From: Jatrophihabitans_A sp035248685
GTDB lineage: Bacteria; Actinomycetota; Actinomycetes; Mycobacteriales; Jatrophihabitantaceae
Direction: 5' to 3'
Assembly (NCBI GenBank): GCA_035248685.1
Contig: DATFHF010000049.1
Coordinates: 1 to 64,000 of the forward strand
Length of the DNA: 64,000 nucleotides
The translations under genes and the position numbers were made by a program. Under the pieces are notes generated by a model. That model worked only from the letters and a program-made list of their open reading frames with translations, did not search any database and was not told the DNA's origin. Of this stretch, positions 16,942 to 27,081 are shown in pieces. Positions within the stretch are counted from its first letter, which is position 1. Each line of letters opens with the position of its first letter.

Positions 16942-17907
16942 TCAGCCTTCCATAGCGGCCAACTCGACGTCGCCAACCGCGTCGAGCGCCGCCAGGAATT
17001 TCTCGGCGTCCAGCGCGGCCTGGCAACCGGTGCCGGCGGCGGTGATGGCCTGCCGGTACACGTGGTCGACCACGTCACCGGCCGCGAACACGCCGGCCAG
17101 GTTGGTCCGGGTCGAGCGCCCGTCGGTCAGGATGTAACCCTCGTCGTCCAGCTCGACTTGGCCCTTGACCAGTTCGGACCGCGGCTCGTGACCGATCGCG
17201 ATGAACAGGCCGGTCGCTTCGAGCCGGCGTAGCTCGCCGGTGCGGGTGTCCCGCAGGGTCAGCTCGGTCACCTTCTGCTCGCCGTGGATCTCGGCAACCT
17301 CGCTGTGCCAGGCGAAGCTGATCTTCGGGTTGGACTCGGCCCGCTCGGCCATGATCCGGGACGCCCGGAGCCGGTCGCGCCGGTGCACCACAGTCACCGA
17401 CTCGGCGAACCTGGTCAGGAAGGTGGCCTCCTCCATCGCGGTGTCACCGCCACCGACGACCACGATGTGCTGGCCGCGGAAGAAGAATCCGTCGCAGGTA
17501 GCACACCACGACACGCCGTGGCCGGACAGCTCGTCCTCGCGCGGGATGCCCAGCTTCTTGTAGGCCGAGCCCATCGCCAGGATCACCGCGTCGGCGGTGT
17601 ACTCACCCGATAGCGTCCGGACGGTCTTGACCTGACCCTCCAGCTCCACCGACACCACGTCGTCGGAGACCAGCTCGGCGCCGAACCGCTCGGCCTGGGC
17701 CCGGATCTCGTTCATCAGCTCGGGGCCCATGATGCCGTTGCGGAAGCCGGGGAAGTTCTCCACCTCGGTGGTGTTCATCAGCGCCCCGCCGTACTGGCTG
17801 CCCTCGAATACCAGCGGCTTCAGGTCGGCGCGCGCGCTGTACAGGGCCGCGGTGTAGCCGGCCGGCCCGGAGCCGATCACGATCACCTTGCGGTGGTTCA
17901 CGCTCAC
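16942..17907 (-). CDS. trxB: Thioredoxin reductase (NADPH)
   Basis: The 321-residue flavoprotein has an N-terminal FAD motif VIVIGSGPAGYTAALYSARA, the redox-active CATC in SWCATCDGFFF near residue 137, the NADPH motif VVGGGDTAMEEATFL, and the C-terminal GVFAAGDVVDHVYRQAITAAGTG. It passes electrons from NADPH to TrxA, encoded just downstream. It probably starts with GTG at 17907. Next to murJ and the thioredoxin gene, it keeps the order seen in mycobacteria (Rv3910-Rv3914 region). Confidence 0.97.
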   Translation of the reverse strand: MSVNHRKVIVIGSGPAGYTAALYSARADLKPLVFEGSQYGGALMNTTEVENFPGFRNGIMGPELMNEIRAQAERFGAELVSDDVVSVELEGQVKTVRTLSGEYTADAVILAMGSAYKKLGIPREDELSGHGVSWCATCDGFFFRGQHIVVVGGGDTAMEEATFLTRFAESVTVVHRRDRLRASRIMAERAESNPKISFAWHSEVAEIHGEQKVTELTLRDTRTGELRRLEATGLFIAIGHEPRSELVKGQVELDDEGYILTDGRSTRTNLAGVFAAGDVVDHVYRQAITAAGTGCQAALDAEKFLAALDAVGDVELAAMEG

Positions 17908-17971
17908 AACAACCTCTGTTCTGATGACCTGAGCTCTGCAACGTCGCGTCGTAACGAGTCTACGAGCCGGG

Positions 17972-19933
17972 CTATTCCAGCCGGCTCAGGCCGCCCGAAC
18001 GCCGGCGCGCGGCCGCCCGAATCTCGGCGACCTCGGGCAGCGGCAGCCGGATCGCGACCATGACCAGCACCCCGGCGAACAGCACCGTCCCGACCACCAA
18101 CTCGACGAGGCCGGAGGTCCGGCCGACGCCCAGCACGGCGTTGCCGGCGAGCACCACGGCCAGGCCGGCGACGGCCGCCAGCGCCGAGGCCAGCCCGATC
18201 CAGCCGATGGTCCGGAGCACCGGGCCGAACCGCAGTGCGCCGAAGCGCCGGCGCAGCAGCAGGTGGCCGACCAGGCAGCCGACCAGGTAGGACGTCGAGG
18301 TCGAGACGGTCAGCGCGATGATGACCGAACGACCGTGCAGCAGCGCCCCGGCGGCGAACACCAGGGCGACTTTGGTCGCCACCATCGCGACGTTGATCGC
18401 GGTGGGGATGCGAGCGTCGCGCATGGCATAGAACACCCGCTGCTGCAGCATCACCAGTGCGAACGGCAGCAACCCGAACGCCCCGGCGGCCAGCGCGATA
18501 CCGGTCAACCGGGCGTTGGTCTCGCTGAACCGGCCCAGCAGGATCACGCTGGTGAAGGCCGGCCCGAAAACGATAAGCGCCGCCGACACCGGAACCAGTG
18601 CCACCGCCGACAGCCGGGCGCCAAGCCGCAGGTCGTCCAGCACCGACTCGGTCTCGCCGCGGGCGGCGGCCCGGCTCATCCGCGGCATCAGCGCGGTGAG
18701 CAGCGACACCCCGAGGATGCCGTAAGGCACCTGGAACAGCAGGTCGGCATTGGCGAAGATCTGCACCCCGCCGTGCGAGTTGGCGACCCGGTTGATTACC
18801 ACCACGCCGAGCTGGCTGGCCAGCACGTAGCCGAGTACCCACAGCGTCAAGGTCCGGAACTCCGCCATCCGGCCGGCCTCGTTCGGGCTGGCCCGAAAGC
18901 GCCACTGCCAGCGGAACCCGGTGCGCCGGAGTGGGACGACCAGGATCAACGCCTGCGCGGCGATGCCGAGCGTGGTGCCGACGCCCAGCACCAGGATCTG
19001 GGTGTCGGTGATGTTGCCGGTGCTCAGGTTGGCCGGCCCCGGCACCAGCAGGAACAGCACCGCGGCGGCGATGGTGATCAGGTTGTTCAGCACCGGTGCC
19101 CAGGCCGGCCAGCCGTAGACGTGCCGGGAGTTCAGCACCGCCGAGAACATCGCGCCCAAGCCGTAGAAGAAGATCTCCGGCAACAGCAGGCTGGCCCAGA
19201 GGCTGGCCACCGATTGGTACTGCGGCGGACCGCCGAAGACCGATATCAGCAGCGGTGCCGCCAGCACGGCCAGCAGGGTGGCGCCGGCCAGGCCCGCGGT
19301 CGCGATCGAGAGCAGCCGCTGGGTGTAGGCCTCGCCGCCGTCCCGGTCGTCGGTCTGCGCCTTGACCAGCACCGGGATGATCACGCTGGTCAGTACCCCG
19401 CCGAGCAGCAACTCGTACACCATGTTCGGCAGCGTGTTGGCCAGGCCGTACGCGTCGCCGACGCTGTGCAGGCCGGAACCCACCGCGGCGGCGATGATGC
19501 TGTTGCGCAGGAAGCCGGTGATCCGGCTGCCCAGGCTGGCGATCGCCATCGTCCGGCTGCTGACCATCAGGCTGGGCGCCACCGGCTCGGGCCGCTTCTC
19601 GGCGGACGGTGGCTTGTCGAGGGTGGCTGCCGGTTCGTCTTCGCCGGCCGGCCCGGCGGTCGCCGGCGCGCGGTCGCCCAGCTCGGTCACCGTCACCGGT
19701 CGCGGCCGCAGCCGGCGCGGGCCGTGGTAGATCGGGGTGCTCCAGCCGTCCTCGTCCGAGGCCGGTTGCGCGGTCAGCACCGCCAGCGCGGAGGCGTCCC
19801 CGGGCACCGGCATCGGCGAGCCGTAGATCCGGGGGGCCGACCAGCCGCCGGCCAGCCCGCCAGGCTGGTCCTCGCCGCCGGTGCGCTCTTCGCTCATCGG
19901 CTCAGGCCGGTCTTCATAGCGGTTGGTCGCCAT
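17972..19933 (-). CDS. murJ: Lipid II flippase MurJ (MviN)
   Basis: The 653-residue protein has a hydrophilic N-terminal extension of about 130 residues (Pro/Ala/Glu-rich) and then the MOP-superfamily membrane domain with some 14 helices, starting MAIASLGSRITGFLRNSIIAAAVG. Characteristic blocks are YGLANTLPNMVYELLLGGVLTSVIIPVL (split by the membrane turn) and LLFQVPYGILGVSLLTALMPRMSRAAA. It flips lipid II for peptidoglycan synthesis. It lacks the long kinase-like C-terminal part of the mycobacterial protein. It lies 64 bp after the DUF6049 gene. Confidence 0.94.
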   Translation of the reverse strand: MATNRYEDRPEPMSEERTGGEDQPGGLAGGWSAPRIYGSPMPVPGDASALAVLTAQPASDEDGWSTPIYHGPRRLRPRPVTVTELGDRAPATAGPAGEDEPAATLDKPPSAEKRPEPVAPSLMVSSRTMAIASLGSRITGFLRNSIIAAAVGSGLHSVGDAYGLANTLPNMVYELLLGGVLTSVIIPVLVKAQTDDRDGGEAYTQRLLSIATAGLAGATLLAVLAAPLLISVFGGPPQYQSVASLWASLLLPEIFFYGLGAMFSAVLNSRHVYGWPAWAPVLNNLITIAAAVLFLLVPGPANLSTGNITDTQILVLGVGTTLGIAAQALILVVPLRRTGFRWQWRFRASPNEAGRMAEFRTLTLWVLGYVLASQLGVVVINRVANSHGGVQIFANADLLFQVPYGILGVSLLTALMPRMSRAAARGETESVLDDLRLGARLSAVALVPVSAALIVFGPAFTSVILLGRFSETNARLTGIALAAGAFGLLPFALVMLQQRVFYAMRDARIPTAINVAMVATKVALVFAAGALLHGRSVIIALTVSTSTSYLVGCLVGHLLLRRRFGALRFGPVLRTIGWIGLASALAAVAGLAVVLAGNAVLGVGRTSGLVELVVGTVLFAGVLVMVAIRLPLPEVAEIRAAARRRSGGLSRLE

Positions 19934-19997
19934 GGCGACCGGCGGTTATGAAGATCGCGTGCTGGCTGGCATGAACTGCCCGGGCCGCGGTGCTGGC

Positions 19998-22142
19998 TCA
20001 CGCGTTCACCAAGGCGCGTCTTACCGCCCGCCGGTGCTGCCGGATTCGCTGCACGAACCGGCGCAGCAGCGCCAGCACCAACACCGTGATGGCCACCACC
20101 GTGATGATCTTGGTGACCGTCCCGATCGAGGTTGCCCGCAGGTTCAACGCGAGGCTCTTGCCCAGCTGCCGGCCGTCCGGCGTGCGCAGCGTGGCGATGA
20201 CCTGGAATTTGCCGACCCGGGCCACGTGGGTCGGAATCCGGATGGTGTCGATGCTACGAGCGGCGATGGTCTGCGGCGCCATCACCTGCGCCTGGAACCC
20301 GATCACGCCGGCTGCCGGCATCACCGACACCAATACGGTGACCGGACGCGGCAGCTGGTTGGACACGGTGACCACCACCGGGGCGTTGGTCGAGGACAGG
20401 CTGTAGGTGCCGACGGCCGGGGTCACCAGGTGGATGGCGCTGGTCAGCGAATCGATGTGCCGTTGCAGGCTGCGCACCACCGACGCGCCGCCGGCCGGAT
20501 CGGTCCGCCAGCCGCTGGCCTCGGCCCGGCGGATGCCGTTGGTGAAACCGGACAGCAGTTCGGCGGCGGCGTCGTTGTTGTGCAGCGCGTCGTTCATCGA
20601 GGCGACCTGCTGTTCGATGTCCGACACCTCGGCCAGTCCCGCCGCACTTACCTCGCCGGCCGGATCCTCGGCGTTCACCTGCAAGGCGCCGCGGTCCACC
20701 GGCCGGACCGTGTTCAGCGCGTTGCGCACGCTGATCGGCGCGCTCCAGTCCGTACCGAGCACCGACTCGATGGTCGCCGCCGCGATCTGCGGGTTGGCGT
20801 CCACATAACGAGGTGGGGTGATCACCACGAAATGGCTGGTGGTCGGGTCCTGCTCGGCCCGGATGGCCAGCTGCGCCAGCAGCACCTGCTGGTCGGCGGC
20901 AGGGTTGACACCTAGCTTCATGATGCGCGCGACGGTCGCTTCGATCGGGCTGTCGGTGACCAGCGCGACCGCCTGGCCGGCCGGCGACGGCAGCGGCGAG
21001 ACCGCGTCCGGCTTCGGGTCGGCCGAGTTCTGGCCGGGTAGCGAGGAGTCGCTGAGCAGCACGGTGGACGCGCCGCCGCCGACCAGGGCGTCCAAGGCCC
21101 GGCTGGTCAGCGCGCTGCCGGCCGGCCAGGTCAACAGGTCGGAGGAGAAATCGCCGTCCAGGGTGGAGGAAATCCGAGACTGCACCTGCTGGTCCAGCGC
21201 GGTGGACCACTTCAGCCCGGCCCTGGCTACCGCGTTGACGTCCGGGTCGGCGTAGGCGGTGAGCACCACGTCGTGTTGGCTGCGGACCGCCTTCAGCCGG
21301 GCCAGCCAGGCCGCGGCGAGCGGACCGCCGGTGCCGGCCACCGTGCCGTTGGCCGAGCGCACCCGGTAGCCGCTGGGGCTGGCCATCACCGCCAGGCTGT
21401 CCAACAGCTCAGGGTCGACCAGCAGCGTCAGCCGGACCTTGCCGGCGACCAGCTCGGCCACCGTGAGCGCCCGGTCCAGCCGCCCGCCGGGGCTGATCTC
21501 GCCGGCCAGTTGCTCGTCGGTGAAGATGTTGTCCTCGTACCCCCGGTGCGGCTTGTCCAGCAGTGGCCAGACCCAGCCGACGGTGACCGGCTTGGGCACG
21601 TCCAGGAAGGACGGCATGAACATCTGGGTATGGCCCAGCTCGATCGGCTCACCCTGCTGGTCGATGCGGGCCTTCACCACCAGCGCGTAGGAGTACACCC
21701 CGTCGTAGCACAGGCACAGGTCGACCGGCGCGGTCTTGTACACGATGACCTGCTGGGCGTGCGGCAGCAGCGGCTTGTTCAGCAGCAGCGGTGGCTCGAT
21801 GTCCAGGTAGGTGCCCGGCGGGTTGCTGATGGCCTGGTCGAGCAGGTGCTGCTGGGTAATCGGCTCGCCACGTTCGATGCCGAACTGGACGCCGGAGTAG
21901 GTGGAGTCGGTGTTGTTGGTCACGGTGGCGGTCACCGTCACCACCTGGGACAGCTTGCGGGCGTCCGGGCTGCGCGGGCTCAGCGAGTCCAGGCTGACCG
22001 TCACCGGATTGGACGAACTCGCCGCGGCCAACGGTCGCCCCGCACCGGTGACCGGCGGGCTGGCGACAGCGGGGCCGGCGGCGGCGAGGCCGGTACTGAG
22101 CAAGACCGACGCCACGCAACAAAGCAACGCGGTAAACCGCAT
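19998..22142 (-). CDS. DUF6049 family secreted, membrane-anchored protein
   Basis: About 714 residues with a signal peptide (MRFTALLCCVASVLLSTGLAAAGPAVA) and a single C-terminal helix (VTKIITVVAITVLVLALL) followed by a basic tail, giving a large extracellular domain anchored in the membrane. The gene always sits between murJ and the NUDIX gene in actinobacteria (Rv3909 in mycobacteria), so a cell-envelope role beside MurJ is likely but unproved. Start could be ATG at 22142 or an immediately preceding GTG; both touch the NUDIX stop. No catalytic motif was recognised. Confidence 0.85.
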   Translation of the reverse strand: MRFTALLCCVASVLLSTGLAAAGPAVASPPVTGAGRPLAAASSSNPVTVSLDSLSPRSPDARKLSQVVTVTATVTNNTDSTYSGVQFGIERGEPITQQHLLDQAISNPPGTYLDIEPPLLLNKPLLPHAQQVIVYKTAPVDLCLCYDGVYSYALVVKARIDQQGEPIELGHTQMFMPSFLDVPKPVTVGWVWPLLDKPHRGYEDNIFTDEQLAGEISPGGRLDRALTVAELVAGKVRLTLLVDPELLDSLAVMASPSGYRVRSANGTVAGTGGPLAAAWLARLKAVRSQHDVVLTAYADPDVNAVARAGLKWSTALDQQVQSRISSTLDGDFSSDLLTWPAGSALTSRALDALVGGGASTVLLSDSSLPGQNSADPKPDAVSPLPSPAGQAVALVTDSPIEATVARIMKLGVNPAADQQVLLAQLAIRAEQDPTTSHFVVITPPRYVDANPQIAAATIESVLGTDWSAPISVRNALNTVRPVDRGALQVNAEDPAGEVSAAGLAEVSDIEQQVASMNDALHNNDAAAELLSGFTNGIRRAEASGWRTDPAGGASVVRSLQRHIDSLTSAIHLVTPAVGTYSLSSTNAPVVVTVSNQLPRPVTVLVSVMPAAGVIGFQAQVMAPQTIAARSIDTIRIPTHVARVGKFQVIATLRTPDGRQLGKSLALNLRATSIGTVTKIITVVAITVLVLALLRRFVQRIRQHRRAVRRALVNA

Positions 22143-22609
22143 CACGCGCTGTCTTTCAGCAGGCGGCAGGCTTGATCCAACAGGCCACGCTCGTCGGAGT
22201 AGGCCAACTGCTCGGAAATGTCGGATAGCGGGAACCAGGCGACCTCGGTCACCTCCACGTCGTCGTCGGACAGCTCGCCGCCGATCGCCCGCATCAGGTA
22301 GTGGTGGACGGTCTTGTGCACCCTTCTGCCCTCGACCACGAACCAGAAGTCGATGGTGCCCAGGCTGCCGATGATGGAGCCGCGGATGCCGGTCTCCTCG
22401 GCGACCTCCCGGATCGCGGCCTGCTCCAGGGTCTCGCCGGCTTCCAGGTGTCCCTTCGGTAGCGACCAGAGCAGTCGACCGCGGCGATTCGTCCGGCCGA
22501 TCAGCGCACCCATCGGCACCGGGCCGGACAGGTCGAGCACGAGGCCGCCGGCGCTGGTCTCATCGACTCGCGGAAGCCGCGGCCGTCTGGCTGACGGCTG
22601 GCGGGACAT
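22142..22609 (-). CDS. NUDIX hydrolase (MutT4-like)
   Basis: A 155-residue protein with a full NUDIX box, GHLEAGETLEQAAIREVAEETG near residues 53-75, which binds the metal ions that hydrolyse a nucleoside diphosphate linked to X. It matches the mycobacterial MutT4 locus (Rv3908) in position next to DUF6049, murJ and the divergent pcnA. The substrate is not known from sequence. The stop overlaps the start of the DUF6049 gene. It diverges from pcnA with a 91-bp promoter gap. Confidence 0.92.
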   Translation of the reverse strand: MSRQPSARRPRLPRVDETSAGGLVLDLSGPVPMGALIGRTNRRGRLLWSLPKGHLEAGETLEQAAIREVAEETGIRGSIIGSLGTIDFWFVVEGRRVHKTVHHYLMRAIGGELSDDDVEVTEVAWFPLSDISEQLAYSDERGLLDQACRLLKDSA

Positions 22610-22700
22610 GCACCGATGCTACTTGGCGGTTCAGTAGGGTTTGCCTCAACGACATGTCACAACCGGCACCAACCCTCACCAAGGATCGAGTTTCCCTGTC

Positions 22701-24188
<1,488 letters not shown>

Positions 24189-25665
24189 GTCAGGTCGGTC
24201 GATTCGGCCTCGGCGTCCCGGGAAAGGTAGTAGATGGTGCCGGTCACCAGGTAGACCAGCCCGAGGGCGATCACCGCCGGGACGGACTTGCCGGTCTCCG
24301 GCAGCATCAGCGCGGTCAACACGCCGGCCCCGACGAACACCAGGTTGAACAGCGTGTCGTAGATCGAGAACACCCGGCCCCGGTACTCGTCGGAGACCCG
24401 TTGCGCGGTAAGGGTGTCCACGCAGATCTTGACGCCCTGCGCGCACAATCCGAGCAGCGCGGCGGCCGGCAGGAAGAGCTGGAGTTTGAACGGCACCCCG
24501 AGTGCCAGCTCGACCACCCCGGCACTGATCAGCAACGCCCCGGGCCATCGGGTGTAGCCCCACCGGCGGGCCGCGAGCGGGGTCAGCACCGCCGCCAGGC
24601 CACCACCGATCGCCAGCGCGGCCACCACCTGGCCTAGGCCGCCCAGCCCGGCGTGGAACCAGCCGTGGTCGGTGAAGTAGTTGCGGTACAGCAGCAGCGT
24701 GCAGATCGCACTGATGCCGTAGACGAAACGCTGGATCCCGATCACCACGAAAGCGCGCCCGACGGACGGGTGCGAGCGGATGTGCCGCACGCCACCGGCC
24801 AGGCCGGCCAGCACGTTGTGCACCGAGTCCCGATGTTCGCGGGTGTCCTCGTCCGGGCCTAGTTGGTCTGCGGCGAACCCGAGCGCGCACCAGCCGGCCA
24901 GCGTGTAACACAGCGCAGCACCGAGCGCGACCAGCGCGTACCCGCCGTTGCCACTGCCGAAGGCGGCCTTGATGGCGATCGCGGCACCGCCGCCGGTGGC
25001 GGCCACCACCGACCCGGCGGTGACCGAGACTGAGTTGGCGCTGACCAACTGTTCCGGTTCGACGACGTGCGGCAGCGAGGCGGATAGCGCCGACAGGATG
25101 AACCGGTTCACCGAGATGACGACCAGCACGCTGAGGTAGAACGGTTGGCCGTGTACGCCGTTGGCGATCTCGGCGGCGACCCCGCAGACCAGCAGCGCGC
25201 GTACCAGGTTGGCGAAGAGCAGCACCCGCTGCCGGGACCAGCGGTCCAGCAGCACGCCGGCGAACGGGCCGAGCAGCGAATAGGGCAGCAGCAGGACCGC
25301 GAAGCCGGCCGCGATGTCGCCGGCGTGCGCCTGGCGCTCCGGGTTGAACAGGATCGTGCCGGCCAGCGACGCCTGGAAGACACCGTCGGCGAACTGGCCG
25401 AACACCCGCACCGACAACAGCCGGCGGAAATCACGTCGGGCGAGCAACCGCCGAGCGGTTTCCGCGTCCTGCCGGTCTATGAGCACGATATCTCCGGTCA
25501 TCGCGGCCGTACTGGGCTCGGTTGTTCCGACTGCATCCACTATGGCCATGCCTTGCCATTCGGATTCTCTGGCACCGACGTTAGCCCGAGGCCGTGCAAT
25601 CTGGTGCAGGATGTAATCAGGCGGCGCGAAACGACGTCGGTAGCCAACGGGGGGAAGGCAGCGCC

Positions 25666-26244
25666 ATGACAGCTGAGGACGGTTGGCAGCTTGCGCCGGC
25701 CGCGCACCGGTTGCTCATCGCTACCCCGGAGCTGTCGGACCCGGAGTTCTTCCGGACCGTGGTGTTCCTGATCGAGCACGATGCCACCGGGACGGTAGGC
25801 GTGATCATCAACCGGCCGTCGCACACCCCGGTCGGCCACGTGCTGCCGGAGTGGCAGGACGTGATGAGCGAGCCGGCGGTGGTGTTCAACGGCGGTCCGG
25901 TCCAGCGCGACGGGGCGCTGGGGTTGGGCCGGTTGGCCGGTTCGACCGATGCCGGTACCGGCTTGCGCGCGGTCAGCGGTGGCCTGGCGCTGGTCGACTT
26001 GGACGCACCGGCTGCCGAGGTGTCCCGCAATGCCGACAGCCTGCGGGTGTTCGCCGGGCATGCCGGCTGGGAAGTCGGCCAACTCGACCACGAGATAGAC
26101 AGCGGCGGCTGGTTCGTCGTCGCCGGCAGCCTGGACGACGTGTTCTCCCGCCGTCCAGGCACGTTGTGGCGCTCGGTGTTGCGCCGGCAGCCGATGCCGC
26201 TGGCGTTGCTGTCCACCTATCCGGTCGACGTCGGCCTGAACTGA
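25666..26244 (+). CDS. YqgE/AlgH family protein
   Basis: A 192-residue protein with the family blocks LLIATPELSDPEFFRTVVFLIEHD, GVIINRPSHTPVGHVLPEW and VFAGHAGWEVGQLDHEI, each recognised from YqgE/AlgH members. Its biochemical role is not established. The ATG at 25666 has an excellent Shine-Dalgarno GGGGGAAGG eight bases upstream; the longer frame adds 24 unlike residues. It converges on the DUF2182 gene and the two coding ends overlap by 28 bp. Confidence 0.93.
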   Translation: MTAEDGWQLAPAAHRLLIATPELSDPEFFRTVVFLIEHDATGTVGVIINRPSHTPVGHVLPEWQDVMSEPAVVFNGGPVQRDGALGLGRLAGSTDAGTGLRAVSGGLALVDLDAPAAEVSRNADSLRVFAGHAGWEVGQLDHEIDSGGWFVVAGSLDDVFSRRPGTLWRSVLRRQPMPLALLSTYPVDVGLN

Positions 26245-27068
26245 ACCTCTCTCCGATCGTGCAACTTCCTCCGGTCGACAGCCGGAAGAAATTGCACGAT
26301 CGGGGTGGGACCGCCGGTAGCGGCGACGATGCGGGCCGCCTTCACCGGCAGCCGTACCCGCCAGGCCGGCCTGGCCGGCTTGTCGAACGACTCGGCCCAG
26401 ATCCACAGCGTGACGCCGAGCATCACCAGTGGCTGCCACCGGCCGGCCAGCAGCGGCAGCAGCATCAGGCTCCAGCAGCAGCCGATGCACCACAGCGCGC
26501 GCACCGAGCCGAAGCGCAGCCCGTCCAGGTCGGCGGCTCCGCCGAAGGCGGCCAGCGGCGGAAGGGCGTGATGCCGGTTCAGGCAGCGCTGCTTGACCGG
26601 CGAGAACTGCCAGGCGGCCGCCAGCAGCATGCCGACCGCGAGCGCGCCGCCCCCGGCCACCGCATGCAACCGGCCCGCGAACTCTCGCAGCACGAGCCCG
26701 GCCGCCAACCACGGTGCGGTGTAGGCCAGGACGAGCAGTGCGACGGTTCGCCATCGCCGGCTGGGCAGGCTGCGGGTGTAGGCGTGCCGAAGCGCTGGGA
26801 TCAGCAGTGGCGCCATCATCGCGGTCAGCATCAGCGGCCAGCCGGCTAAGAAGGCGGGCAGGCTCGAGAGATGCGCGGTATCCGAAGCTGGCGACTCGGA
26901 CGCCATCCCGGGCATGGCCGCCATCCCGGCCATGCCGGCCATGGCGTTCGGGTCATGCGCCGTACTGGACGTAACGGCCGGCATGACGAGAACGGCCGCC
27001 CAGGCAAGCGCTGTCACGACCAGCACGGGCGTGCGGATCTGGCGACGCCGCCGCGCCTCCGGTGTCAT
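26217..27068 (-). CDS. DUF2182 metal-binding membrane protein with Met-rich loop
   Basis: The 283-residue protein has a first helix (TPVLVVTALAWAAVLVMPA), then a Met-rich stretch with methionines at residues 43, 46, 49, 52 and 55 plus His38, then five or six more helices with DUF2182 motifs (FSPVKQRCLNRHH, WCIGCCWSLMLLPL). Met-x-x-Met arrays are known copper(I) binders. The start ATG at 27068 lies 13 bp after the tyrosinase stop, so this is an operon partner; copper delivery to the tyrosinase is an inference. The last 30 residues are encoded by an inverted repeat and are probably not functional. Confidence 0.82.
   Translation of the reverse strand: MTPEARRRRQIRTPVLVVTALAWAAVLVMPAVTSSTAHDPNAMAGMAGMAAMPGMASESPASDTAHLSSLPAFLAGWPLMLTAMMAPLLIPALRHAYTRSLPSRRWRTVALLVLAYTAPWLAAGLVLREFAGRLHAVAGGGALAVGMLLAAAWQFSPVKQRCLNRHHALPPLAAFGGAADLDGLRFGSVRALWCIGCCWSLMLLPLLAGRWQPLVMLGVTLWIWAESFDKPARPAWRVRLPVKAARIVAATGGPTPIVQFLPAVDRRKLHDRREVQFRPTSTG
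26253..26303. repeat. 51-bp imperfect palindrome in the DUF2182 3' end
   Basis: Arms of 22 bases (26253-26274 and 26282-26303) match at 20 positions; they begin CCGATCGTGCAA and end TTGCACGATCGG. It starts 8 bp past the YqgE stop and could terminate its transcript, yet it is read as the C-terminus of the DUF2182 protein. It resembles a REP-type intergenic element. Confidence 0.75.
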
Positions 27069-27081
27069 CGGGCGCTCGCGG

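Noticed and set aside
18263..19951. Rightward open frame of 562 codons opposite murJ
   Set aside because: Gln/His/Arg-rich composition and no domain; it is the antisense shadow of murJ.
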